Origin: Epiperipatus broadwayi
Taxonomy: Eukaryota; Onychophora; Udeonychophora; Euonychophora; Peripatidae
Length of the DNA stretch: 64,000 bases
Direction of reading: 5' to 3'
Assembly: GCA_028023455.1 (NCBI GenBank)
Contig: JAQFVV010012498.1
Location: forward strand, 2,701,001 to 2,765,000
The notes below the pieces were generated by a model, which did not search any database, was not told the origin of the DNA, and saw only the letters and a program-made list of their open reading frames with translations. Numbering within the stretch: the first letter of the stretch is position 1; each line of letters begins with the position of its first letter. Made by a program: the position numbers and the translations under genes. Below, in pieces: positions 23,009 to 35,130 of this stretch.

Positions 23009-23052
23009 CTTTCACTGACAATAGCAAATAGCTAGAAATCATGATCTGAAAG
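23009..23052 (+). ncRNA. Hammerhead-like motif, copy 4, one core change
   Basis: Inverted unit. The core reads CUGACAA, with G8 changed to A (G8 is a catalytic residue), so probably inactive. Stem II here is UAGC/GCUA, four pairs, suggesting the ancestral stem II was longer by one pair than in copies 1-3. Confidence 0.65.
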
Positions 23053-23164
23053 TGGAATTAAAGTTAGAGATAGTGAATATATTCTCTGACGTTTATGTAA
23101 ACGAAATATGCTTGACGGTGTTTTTGGTAGAACACCATCTGTTGACATATATATATATATATGC

Positions 23165-26060
23165 ATATATATATCTCATCCTCATCATCATCACCCATTA
23201 TCAATACACTGAAGGCTGAAGGTCTCTCCAAGTTCAATACATCTTCTCTGATCTGTAGCTTTTTTCTCCACTCATGCCTGTACAACTTTCTTATTTTATC
23301 CATCTCATATGTGGTCTCTTTCTGGGTCTTTTACAATCTCTTGGAATCCAGTTTAAGATTTCAATTGTTAATTTATTATTATCTCTTTTATCAATATGTC
23401 CAGCCCAACTCTATTTCAGTCTTTTAATTTTTTCAATGAAATCAGTAACATCTGTTTGTTCTCTTCCCATATATTGTGTTTTCAATCTTTTCTTGTTACT
23501 CCCAAAATGTATCTCTCCATACTTCTTTTAGTGGTCTGAAGTCTTTGTATTGCTCTTCTATTAAGTGTCCAAGTCTCAGAGCCATAAGTAAGAACTGGCA
23601 AAACACATTCATTAAAAACCTTCCTTTTCAAACACATAGACATATTTCCTTTTAGTAACCAAGTTTAATTCTATGATTAATTTCATCCATTATGTTTCCA
23701 TATGTATTAACAATCTGACTAAGGTATTTGTAACTGTTAACTTCTTCTAACTCGTCATAATCAATTGTTATTTTTATATTTTGAGAAACTCCATTAAACA
23801 TTACTTTAGTTTTTCTAACATTTATTTTTAGTCCTACTTTTCTACTTTCATCTGATAACTCCTCACATTTCCTGCAGCTCTAAAGCATTATTTACAAAAA
23901 CAACTACATCATCTGCAAAATCTAAATGACTTATGTAATCTCCATTTACTTTCACTTATTTAGCTTCCCATTTTAATCCACAAAATATTTCTTGCAGCAT
24001 TGCTGTAAAAAGTTTTGGAGATATGGAGTCACCCTACCTTACACCATTCTCACTGTTAACTTTGCCAGTATCTAATTGTTGCTGTTCCATTTTTATAAAT
24101 ATTCTTTAAAATATGACAATATCCTGGATTTATATCTTGATGATTCAATACTTTAATCACTGAAAAAATGTTTATAGAATCAAATGTCTTTTCATAATCT
24201 ACAAATCCAAAGCATAATGGAAAAAACCTTATTTATTTATCCTTTCTATAACTTCTTTCAATACCTTGATTTGATCTACTGTACTAAAACTACTTTTAAA
24301 TCCAGCTTGTTCTCTTGGTTGGTGGAAATCCAATGTTCTCCTAAGACGAGTTGTAATTATCTTGGTAAACATTTTGTAAAAAAACTGATAAAAAGCTGAT
24401 AGGTCTGTAACTTCATTCTTTATGACTTTTTTAAAATATTGATGTTAATACTTCATTCTTCCAATCAACTGGTACATCTTTATCATTTAGACATTTTGTA
24501 TATAACTTTGCTAAAATATTTTCGATTTCTTCACCTGCTTCTTTTAATATATCAATTAGAATTCCATCATTAGCTGGATCCTTTTCTTTCTTCATACATT
24601 TAATTGCATGTCTCATTTCTTAATTTAAAATTCTGGGCAATTCAGAAGATGTAATAGATATAGGAGGTACTTGTTCTTTATTACTATATAATTCTTGATA
24701 ATAGTCTTCTACCCATTTCACGATGTCATCTCTCTTTTTAGTAATAATTCCGGCTTTTTTTTATTGCAGATATAAATTTCCTACCAATACCAAAATATTC
24801 TTTTACACTCTTGAGACTTTTATTCACTTCTACAGCTTTTCTTGCTAGTTAACAGTTATATTTTTTTATATCATTTTCAACTCTTTTCTACATCATTTTA
24901 CAAAATTCGAGCTATTCAAGCCTTTTTAATGCATCATTTTTGTATATCTTCATATTCCTTTTTTTTTCATAATTTTTCAAGTCTCAGTAGAAATTTTATT
25001 GGACAATTGCTGCTTTTTTCTATCAACTATCTTTGTTGCAGTTTTTAAAAGTGTATCAGTTATTTTCTTATTAATTTCATTTAAATCTGAATCATATTCA
25101 AAATCTACTAATACTTGAAACTGATTTGTAAGTTCTAATTTAAATTTATTAGAATATTTCTGAACATTAGGAATATCAACTGCAAATATTATTTTTTTTA
25201 ATAATTTTTGTCTTTCTAGTTTTGCATTAACACATATCTTACAGTTTATTAATCAATGATCATTTCCTGTGTTAAATTTATTAAGAACATTACAATCTTG
25301 AAATATGTATTTTCTGTTAGTCAAAATATAATCCAATTCTGCTGTACCTTCATTTGGATGCTTCCATGTCCATTTCCTTTTAACATTTTTCTCAAAAGAA
25401 GAATTCATAATATAAAGTTTTTCTTTTTCCGCAAACTTTACAAGTCTATGTCCTTTCTCATTTCTATTACAATAACCAAAATTACTTACAGCACTTTTAT
25501 CTTTCATTTGTTTACTAATTCTAGCGTTAAAGTTGCTCATAACAATTTTAAAATGTTGTTTTCTCTGATAAAAAGCCTATTGTACATCCATATAAAAATC
25601 TTCTACTACTTCATCACTATGAGAACTTGTTGAGACATAAGCCTGAATTATCTGCATTTGGTATCTCCTATTAAGTTGTATAATTAATCTTGCCAGTGTG
25701 TCTGATACACCACCAACTCTACAATGTTGTTCTTCCACTTTTTATTTATAATGAATCCTACTTCACTTGTATTTCCAATATTTGTGGATTTATAATAGAT
25801 TACATGTCCACTTTTTAAATTAATTGTCTCTTCATCTTTTTTTCTAACTTCACCAGATGCAATAATGTCCCAGTTAATAGAAGACAGTTTTTCTAATTCT
25901 TGCCATCTTCCTTCACTTGAAAGTGATCCGCAGTTGTACATACATATATAAAAAGTCTTCATCAAATGGCAGCCTGGGTCCACAGTCAGGGGATTCTTAC
26001 CACCCTTCACCTTCAGCCACCAACTTGGTGACTTTACAGTTTCCTGGGAATAAGGGCTAT
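23165..26060 (-). pseudogene. RTE-clade non-LTR retrotransposon, decayed
   Basis: Minus strand. Near the 5' end is an apurinic-type endonuclease: MYNCGSLSSEGRW, a WDII segment, a GEVRKKDEE motif and a VGFIINKKWKN motif (26060-25684). The same domain continues at 25540-25253 with IMNSSFEK, KWTWKHPNEG, ELDYILTNRK and a terminal GNDH. Reverse transcriptase follows: an AIKCMKKEKDPANDGI stretch (24616-24431), a GxxQGDSIS-like segment near 24030 and the catalytic FADD at 23919-23908. The 3' end has the (GAT)n-type tail common in RTE elements (23190-23165). Multiple stops and shifts. The 5' end stops in a (TA)n tract, so it is truncated. This element copies its RNA at nicked chromosomal DNA; this copy cannot. 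Confidence 0.85.
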
Positions 26061-26061
26061 G

Positions 26062-26165
<104 letters not shown>

Positions 26166-26169
26166 TTTA

Positions 26170-28948
26170 CACAAACATTTATTCTGGCTTATCAGGCAAC
26201 TGAGAAGAAAGACCTTGGTGTTTCTTGATCTTAAACTCAGAGGTAAAAAGTCAATAAACTCACCACACTGGCTAATGCATGTTGGTGAGTAGCCCATCCA
26301 AGTTCGTCTACTATATGATTAATCACATTGTAATAATAGCTGCAATGATAAGAACATATGACGTGGATATTAGGAATTTGCCTAGCTCGGTTCCTTTAAG
26401 GCCTCCAAGAGGAACCAAAGAATCTTCTTTCAGTTAATAGCAACTCCTTTCTGTATGGCAGGAGAAGCAAATGACTGTTCTTTTTTTGTTTTAAATGAAA
26501 TTAAAATAATCAACTTAAATTGCAGTTTAATTTAATATTAACATCAAATTTTTAATTTCTTTTCAAGAATGTAAAAACAAAGATTTGCTTATTTTTCTTA
26601 TAGAATTTATTTAAAAAATTAGTATTGATTAATTTATGTATTTATTTTAAGAGGTTGTCTTGATTCAAATATAGATAGGTAATAAGAGAAAAAGACTAAA
26701 AAATTGTATTAAATAAAAGGCTTTAAAAAAAAAAAATTTTAGATTATCTGGTAATGTTAAAGATTAGTAATTTAGACAGTTTTAGTGCACACATATGGAA
26801 ATATGATCTGAGATATGTGAATTGCTCAAGGATTAGAATAAAAAATGATTAAATAAAGAAAGTGTTATAATGACTTTAATGTGAAAGTAAACAGTTAAAT
26901 TGATTATTATTATAAATAGGATCAGCATTTAACCCATGCATTAATTTACCTTAAAATATACTTTTAAGTGTATGAGAAGATTCTATAATACAATTTTAAA
27001 ACCTTTGTTTATAGTGAAGTGCATTCTATATTTCTAATATTATGAATTGATGAAGAAACTATGATTTATTATATTAAAAGTAGGATGTGAAACCCACCAT
27101 CTTTATAAAGGATTTAATATTAAGGATACTATTTATGCAAGTAGGATTTGATAGCTGACGATATCATTGAATTAAGTTTACAATTTTTGTTTTATAAGAG
27201 GTTGGACATAAAGAATGATTATTTTTTGAATTATTAATAGATTAAGACATGAAACAAATGTGAATGTAATGATGTACATGTCTATCAAGATCAGTACAAA
27301 AGTTGCAATTGATAGACTAAATTTATTGAAGACAAAAATGTGATGACAAAAATTGAATACTCACTGAATAATTGAGTTATATTTCTCAATAATCCTACAT
27401 GTTGATGATCCTAAATACATGAGGTATTTGTAATTGGCAACCAGTGATTGATTATATAATTATAAGATTAAATTAAACATGGTGGTATTTAAAATTAATA
27501 GTTAAAAGCTGATCAGACTTAAACCTTGAACATTTTTAAAATATATCTGTATGCTATTATTTGTTAAGTATTTGTCTTTTCATAATTTCTCATAATACTT
27601 TAAAGTTAAGATTATTAAAAAAATATTTTTGTTTGCTACTAAAATGTACTCAGATAAGACTTTATAATTTAAATTAAATTTAAATTAGAAAAATATAATT
27701 TAAAAAGATATTAATAATAGTTTTATTGGATGATTTGTAAATATTTGCTAATGAATGTATATTGGTTTGAGAATAGAAATAAGGAGTTGTATTTCAAATT
27801 ATGTTATTATAAATCTATAACTGGACTATTGTTTACTGTTACTTAGTTAAATAGTGTAATGTTTCAATTAATTTATATGAAAATTGACTTATCTGACTAT
27901 CAAATCTATGACCCTTTGCATTGAGGAGTAACTTATGTGATCCTTGAGTTAATAAGGTATTATAGAGTAATGTATTCATCACTTCACCCATTAAATATTA
28001 TGAAGAAAATCTTTTAAATCAATTAATAAAGAAATAGATTATTCACCTGGAATAATTCCTAATGGTATTTATCAGGGGGTGTCCAGAATTTGATGATAAC
28101 CATGAATTCAATCTTAAAAGATGAAGTAGGTACATACAGACTTTCTGCAGCAATCTACAATAAATTTATTAGACACATATATGCTATCAAGTGGATCTAG
28201 GATCACAGTAAAACAAACTTTTGTATTTAAATTTTTCAAGCTTATCATTTGCAAGATGAATGGAAATAAAATTATTGTAACTCTTTTAAAATATGCTTAT
28301 GCACTATCATATTTATGCTATGTTCATAAAAAAGATAGATAAGTTGTTTAGTTAAAACTAATAATATTTTTTCTATAACTCTATTTGAATAAAAGAATAG
28401 ATTGCAACTTAATCTTGTGTAACATTTTAGAGTTTTTTTTCTTCTGGGCATATCTATACAAACAGTCAAACATATTATAGAAAAATATTTAAATACTGTA
28501 GAAAATTGATTTTATATGTGAAGAAAAGTTTTCTAAATCACAATTTTGTAAATAAGTGGCCAAATTGTGAAGAAAGAAGCTCTTATTCAAATAGATGAAG
28601 CCAGATTTTCTGGCTGTCACAAATGTAATCATGGGGTGATTCTGTTAAGTGACATGCTCTCTTTAATTTAAGACTGCAAAGTACAAGTTAGCAATAATAT
28701 AAATCAAACAGCTAAAATAGATGGACTCCACAAGTTTATCTAGAAATAAAGGTCTGACTGTGACTATTTATTTGTCCATGAGTTATTTTGCTTATCATCA
28801 AATGGCAATATACACCTTGCACAGTGACACACTTTAATGAATGACCAGCTTAGATAATTTTGCTACCAAATATTTTCACATTTTATTCCTAAATATGAGC
28901 AGTAGTGTATATTGATTCAGTGACAGTAATCTATATATATATATATAT
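26170..28948. other. No gene recognised
   Basis: AT-rich DNA with no long frame. I see no clear repeat pair. Confidence 0.5.
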
Positions 28949-29120
<172 letters not shown>

Positions 29121-29204
29121 ACAAAATAATATGAAAAAATCAAAGCATTTCTCATAAACTCTTTCAATCACATTTTGACCACTTATGTTTGAAATTTTTT
29201 CAAT

Positions 29205-29317
29205 AAAGAATGAATCAAGCGTGGGGGATGAGTGGCTAAACAGCTGCATTACAAGTAGTCCCGGAGTTCGTTTTCCGGCCGACGCTTTGACACATTAAAA
29301 AAAAAGAATGAATCAAG
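29205..29317 (+). repeat. tRNA-like retropseudogene with 15-bp target duplication
   Basis: Perfect direct repeats AAAGAATGAATCAAG (29205-29219 and 29303-29317) flank about 83 bp. The insert folds like a tRNA: an A-box-like GATGAGTGGCTAAAC, an anticodon stem closing loop ATTACAA (anticodon TAC, Val-like) and a T arm CCGGA...TCCGG holding GTTCG. It ends in CACATT and a short A tail. The duplication and A tail show LINE-mediated insertion. It is either a single tRNA pseudogene or the head of a short SINE. Confidence 0.8.
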
Positions 29318-32300
29318 ATCTCTTCTCACACTTACTAAAAACAACATTGATCATAAATTACTTGCAATATACCTTTTTTTATTTATTTGCATTACATAAT
29401 GTACATCGGATCAGGTTTCTTTTTTTAAACACGTTAAATTATTTTTCAGTTTTTATAAATATTAAATTATGCAAAATATTACATTTGTTTTCAAAATAAA
29501 TTGCATTATTTTTATGATTTCATAGATATTAAAATAAAATAATATCATGTTTGTTTTATAAATATGTTATTTTCATGTTTTTATATTGTTGTTTTTGTTT
29601 TCAAACATTTAAAATTATTTTAAAAGAAGTGATATTATTTTCATTTAAAAAAACAAACAAAAACAAAACAAGACCGATCTATTAGCGTGATTGCCAACAT
29701 TCATGTGTAGAAAATAAATAGATAATATATATAAAACATCAAGCACTGTTTAATCTTACTGTCATTTAATATTGACATAATATTTATGAATAATTCCATA
29801 ATTTACATATATATTACTACTATCTTAATGATCTACACATTCCTACATAGTTATCTACACTTTCCAGCTGAATGATTTACTACATACACATACACACACA
29901 CATATATATATATTAAAATAAAAAAATGTCATTCATTTTATTATCAGCTATGAGATTTTCCATGTGGTTGTGACTTGGTTCAGAGTTGTAAGGATTGCTA
30001 AATAGCAGTTTTAAAAATAGTATCAAATTAAAATAATAACAAGTATATTCAAATGTTAAAATTATTAAATATCATATTGTTAAATAATATTAAATAATGT
30101 AATAAATTTTGTAAAAAAATATTTAAATTTACAAGAAACTATAAATTATGCAAACTATGATAAACTTTCTCTTGTAAAAGAGTGTTTTACAAAACAACTC
30201 AGTAAAAAGAATAGATTTTAAATAATTATATTAAAAAAGGATTAAACCTATTTACATAGAATATTCAAAAATAAAATAAAAAATCAGACACTTTAATGAT
30301 TACAATGTTTTGCAAATCAGACAATTAAATAAACTGTTTTCAAATTCTTATAATTAAAATTGTCATATTGTCGTCAGTGGGAAACTCTGCCCATTCCAAT
30401 ATTGTAAGCTTTTTAAATTTAGAATTATTTAATTAATGGAAAAATGATAAATTTAACTTTCACATATTTTTTTTGTAGTAATGGAAATTGATTTAATTAA
30501 ATGTTTTACTTTTCTTCATCAAATGATAATATGAGAAGTTTCAAATGATAAATAAAACCATTTCTTTTATTCTCTCTCTTCAATAATTTTAATTACCTAC
30601 CCATTTTGATTTTAGTTTTGAAAAACAAAGTGGTAGTGAGAAAACTCTTCAGTAAATTCTAGGAAGATTTACTGAACAATTTCAATTTTAATCTTTTAGA
30701 GAGATAAATAAATAAAATGTTAAAAGAAAAAAAATAACATTTTTGTTAAATTTTTGTTTTAATTGATTAAAGTTCTTTCTTTCTTTTCTTATTATTTCTC
30801 TCCAAAATAATAAACAATATTCATCAAAAAGGTAATTAAAGGATTATCTTAATTTTGATATAAAGAAAAAAAATTAATTGAATATGAATTTCCAAATTAT
30901 GATTATTTTTTGATTAAAAAAAAGGAAAATAACTGAATAATTTATTTTTGTAAAAATAGATTTAATTGGTTAGTATTTAATTAGGTAATAAAGAATACAA
31001 GATTGTGATTGGTTGAAGCCAGAATGTTTCAAAAAGTATTATAGGGGAGTGTGTAAATCAGTAAACCTCAGTGTCTTGTAAAAAAGATAATGTATTGATT
31101 CAGCTGTTGAGGAGAATGAAAGTAGTGATTCTTGGTTTAACTATTGAGGACAGCAGAAGATCAGTTGCTCAAAACATGTTTTTTAAAATAAAGACAAGTA
31201 TGTGGTAAGTTTAGCTAAAAGCTATACATCATCTATATTCTTGTAATTAAGTCACTAAAAAATGGAAAGGAAAATATCCATAACTGCAACAAGCATTGTT
31301 TTTATTCAAGAACATTATTGGCTCTGTCTTTATGTGTTATCCTAATTTGGAAAATGATTATGTGTTATCTTGTCTTGAAAAGAAATCAATGAAAGAATTT
31401 GGAGAAATTTATTTCATGGGAAATCAGAAAACATGGTATAGCAGAATAGATAAAATAATTGTCTATCTTAGCCTGAAATGGTGAATTTTTTAAGGAAAAA
31501 AAAACAATATGAAAAGATTGTAAATTATAACTGCCCATGAAGGACTCAAGAAAAAAAATAAATGTATGGTAAAAAGGTATTTAATGTGCATATTGTTATT
31601 TGACTTATATATAATTTTTTAAATAAAAATAATAATTGATAAGAGGGATTGTTTTTACTAATTTAATATTTTTTGTGATACATGTTTTTTTATTCATTTA
31701 TTTGATTGTTCTCTTAAAATCATAAAAAGTGTCTTTACCTAATTTAAATTTTCTAAATGTAACATTTTCTTTTGAAATATTTTTTTATTTATTTGATTTT
31801 TTCACCAAAATATACAAAGAGTTGATAGCTAATTTAACAATTCCTTATTTCTGATTGTGAAAAAAATGTTTTTGACCCTTAGATATTAAAGAGAAAATAA
31901 CTCAGTGAAAGTAAATGTTAATTAATTTAATGAATAACAATCAACTGGTTATTCGTTTTTGATTTCTGATAAAAAATTATGTTTGAATTATCATATCATG
32001 TCATTTTTAAATATTAACCAGTTATATATTAAATAATTGTTTTATAATATACTAGTATTAATGTCTTTATTTCTCCAGTTACTTGCTTTATGAATTGGCA
32101 GTCTGTGACTTGATTTCATAATAGTTTAATGTTTTAGGAATTTTTAAAAATGATCTGAATAAAATTGTTTAATCTGCAGCAGAAGAAGCTGTTATATTTA
32201 TCTTTCTCTTGTTTACTGTAACAGTCCATTGAGTATTCTCATACTGATTTAATTCTGGAGAGCAATAATGGATAAGTTATAAAAATATAGAGATTTATGT

Positions 32301-32867
32301 TGATGTTTGGATATCCAGATAATAACTCTGTTTGACACAAATGTATTAACCTAAAAGTCTATTCACTGCATTGTATATTTATAGAGACATTTAGTTTACA
32401 TTTGTCCTGTACAATAATGGAACAATGTGGTTGGAGTATTGATGGTGATCAACATATAACAGTATACCAGTATTGACGAATACTAACTATTGTGAAAAAT
32501 AATTAAACTTCAGCTATAAAACATTTATTTTATAAATTTAAAAAAATCAACTGTTTAGACTTTATTCTAATGTATTATCCAATTTAAATTTATTTTAATA
32601 TATTTAATTCTTATAAATTTTATAACATTATTTAGTTGATTGAAGCTAATATTTTATGTTAAAAACCAGCATTTGCAGTTAAGCTTATGCAAATATTCTA
32701 ATTGCATTTTAATATCAAAATATCACTTTTTTCTGTACTATATTGAGGCATTTTGAGGAGTTTAAAACTATAATAATATAGCATGGAAAATATCAGTTGG
32801 TTGTTAAAACATTAAAATTATAATTTTGATTTGTATTTTAAATTAGTATTTTTAAAATTGTGTGATT

Positions 32868-32914
<47 letters not shown>

Positions 32915-34220
32915 GCACACATATACTAGTATGTATAAATATTTTGTAATGAAACATAATTTTATGGTTTTGTAATACAATTTTTGAAAAGCAAAATGAA
33001 CTTTAAGTAAAAAAATTGTCTTATCGTTAAACAAAAGTTTATTTTCTATTTCTTCAGACAAAGCCTAGTGTGGGAAATTTGACTTTAATTACACTAAATT
33101 TAAGTATGGAATGGTCTTAGAGTAGGTATTATTCTAAAAAAATTCCACAAGGTAATTAATTAGAAATTAATTAAAGGATGAAATGCTAGATTATCTCAAG
33201 TGGTATTTTTAAAATTAATACCTGATTTAGAAGTTTTTAAGATAAGAAAAAAGGGATTGAAGTCATATATAAGCTTCAAAATTTAATGTTAATTATTATT
33301 AATCTGCTTTTTATGAGTGAACAGTGCCAGGCTTCTTCATTATGGAGCATTTTCAGACTTTATGTTTCGTTGCTAACCATCAGAAGTGATTTCTGGTGTC
33401 TACAAAGTAGGACATGGCTAGCTAAAGAAACCATCATGATAAAATGGACTAACTAACCATATCAGTTGTTGTTTTGATAGTAATGAGTGACTAAAATATT
33501 TACACCATTATGGACTTCTTTCTTCAGACCTAACTCCATTCCAGCATGATCTAAACTAGTGAACTGACCAACTATCTGTTTTCTTTGCCAATTGATCAAC
33601 CTATTCACTGAAGCTCCTTGGAAATCCAAACCTTACTTTCAATAAATGACAAGCTACCCAAATAATTCCAGAAAATATACATATGTATCACCTTAAACAT
33701 GAATCCAAAAGTCTGCATCACTAATGCAGTAATGTAAAAACTTCATTTACACAATAAGCCAGACATGATTATAATTTACACCTAAATCTTTTAATTATTA
33801 ATATAAAGTAACTTTCTAGACTTATATTAGTTAATTTATGAATATTGATGTAATTTAATTTTAATGAATTATATGTTTCAATTACCTTTTGGATATGGAT
33901 GAGTTATTAATTATTTTTTCTTCATTTATATGTTTTTTGAAAAATTAACATTGTTTTTATTAATTGCAGATATTTCGATAATAATTAATCATAAGTTGTT
34001 TATGTCCTTATCCAGTTACCTTTTTTATATTTAGTTGCGTAACTAACTTTTGTAATTAAATGTGGGGATTCTCATAGGGCAATAAAATAATTTTCTGTTC
34101 AAATAATTACTCATAGGTATTCTTACCAATTAATAAAACTTCTATTTGCTTGATTTATTGGTATGCTATAACAATAACTTTCTTAAAGTATTTATAATAT
34201 AAGCTTACATGCATTATATA
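29318..34220. other. No gene recognised
   Basis: About 4.9 kb of AT-rich sequence. It holds an (AC)/(TA) tract near 29887-29912 and (TA)n at 32869-32911. Frames at 29308-29499 and 31296-31484 show no domain. A CCAAT-like (GATTGGTTG, 31005) and TATA-like (31038) pair exists but leads to no gene. Confidence 0.5.
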
Positions 34221-34680
34221 TCTCATAGTGATGAACTAGTAAAAGATTTTTATATAGATATACAAAAGGCTTTTGATCAGAGTAAACAACATTTTAAAAT
34301 TCTTATGGGAGACTTTAATGCTAGAATTGGTAAACAAATAAAAGTGCTGTAGGTAATTTTAGTTATGGTAATTAAAATAAAAGAGGACATAGACTTATGG
34401 AGTTTGCCAGAAAAAGAAAAACTTTATATTATGAATTCTTTTTTTGAGAAAAATGTTAAAAGGAAATGGACATGGAAGAGCTTTTTCAAACCAATTCACA
34501 CTATGAAAAATTCTAATGACTACAAAATTAAACTTGAAATGCTTAAAATCCAAAACTGCATCTATGAATTACCATATGCTTGGAAAATCTATATTGGTGA
34601 ATCTAGTAGCAACCTTAAAACTGATTTCAAGAGCACAAACTGATGATTAAAAAACAAATTTGTCTAAAAAAACAGGTCAT
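34221..34680 (+). pseudogene. Chimeric fragment: RTE endonuclease joined to GIY-YIG domain
   Basis: 34221-34478 encodes the middle of the RTE endonuclease (SHSDELV, FYIDIQKAF, MGDFNARIGKQ, then IMNSFFEKNVKRKWTW), the same part as 25540-25253 but from another copy, with one shift near 34350. At about 34480 it changes abruptly to a different protein ending CIYELPYAWKIYIGESSSNL, a GIY-YIG nuclease signature of the Penelope type, with a shift near 34630 and a later KKTGHV. Both parts are too decayed to act. The junction may be a template switch during reverse transcription or a nested insertion followed by deletion. Confidence 0.6.
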
Positions 34681-34935
34681 GTATGTACCAAAAAATATAT
34701 GTCCAATTGGGAAAATATAAAAAAATTTGAATAGAGAAATGGATAGAAAAATAAAAGTACAAAGAAGAAAATTCAAAGCAGTTCACAGTGTAATGGTGAA
34801 TAATTCCATAAGGTAACCTAATGTGATGATACATAATGAATAGAAACCACTGATCAATTTAGCACTTAGCAAAAATTGGAAAAGTCAGGTGGAATCTCTT
34901 AGATAAGTGTATGAAATGTCTACTGACTGTTGTTT

Positions 34936-35130
34936 TGGCAGGATGGTTCAGTTGGTTAGAGTGTTATTCAAAAATTCAATATTGAAGAATTTAAGGGTCC
35001 AGGTTCCATTTTCACGCTAGTACCATCACTGGTCAGGCCAGTGACTGCCTGAAAAAGAGAGGAGAATAATATTTCTTCACTTGTTGTGCATATACCAGCC
35101 TGTGTGCTATTACTAACAAATGAAAGTAAT
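34936..35130 (+). repeat. tRNA-derived SINE-like repeat
   Basis: A box TGGTTCAGTTGGTTAGAG (34944) and B-box-like GGTTCCATTTTC (35002) are spaced as in a tRNA promoter. They are followed by about 110 bp of non-tRNA body beginning GCTAGTACCATCACTGG. The boundaries and tail are not sharp, and I found no target duplication. Confidence 0.5.

Larger units (their letters stand above)
21514..23148. mobile_element. Retrozyme-like cluster: four about 395-bp hammerhead units, two forward and two inverted
   Basis: Two direct units (starting 21528 and 21919) are followed by two units in opposite orientation, meeting at a palindrome centre near 22350. Each unit has one hammerhead motif at the same place. 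Distances between equivalent motif positions are 395 bp (forward pair) and 399 bp (inverted pair). Units carry no protein-like ORF; a 91-codon frame at 21833-22108 and its partner at 22600-22821 follow from the duplication. The outer ends lie in (TA)n, and the right end abuts the RTE LINE. Tandem about 400-bp units with type I hammerheads match published descriptions of animal retrozymes. Family assignment is by architecture only. Confidence 0.8.

Noticed and set aside
31000-31200. CCAAT-like and TATA-like pair suggesting a promoter
   Set aside because: No gene or repeat boundary follows. Such strings are common in AT-rich DNA.
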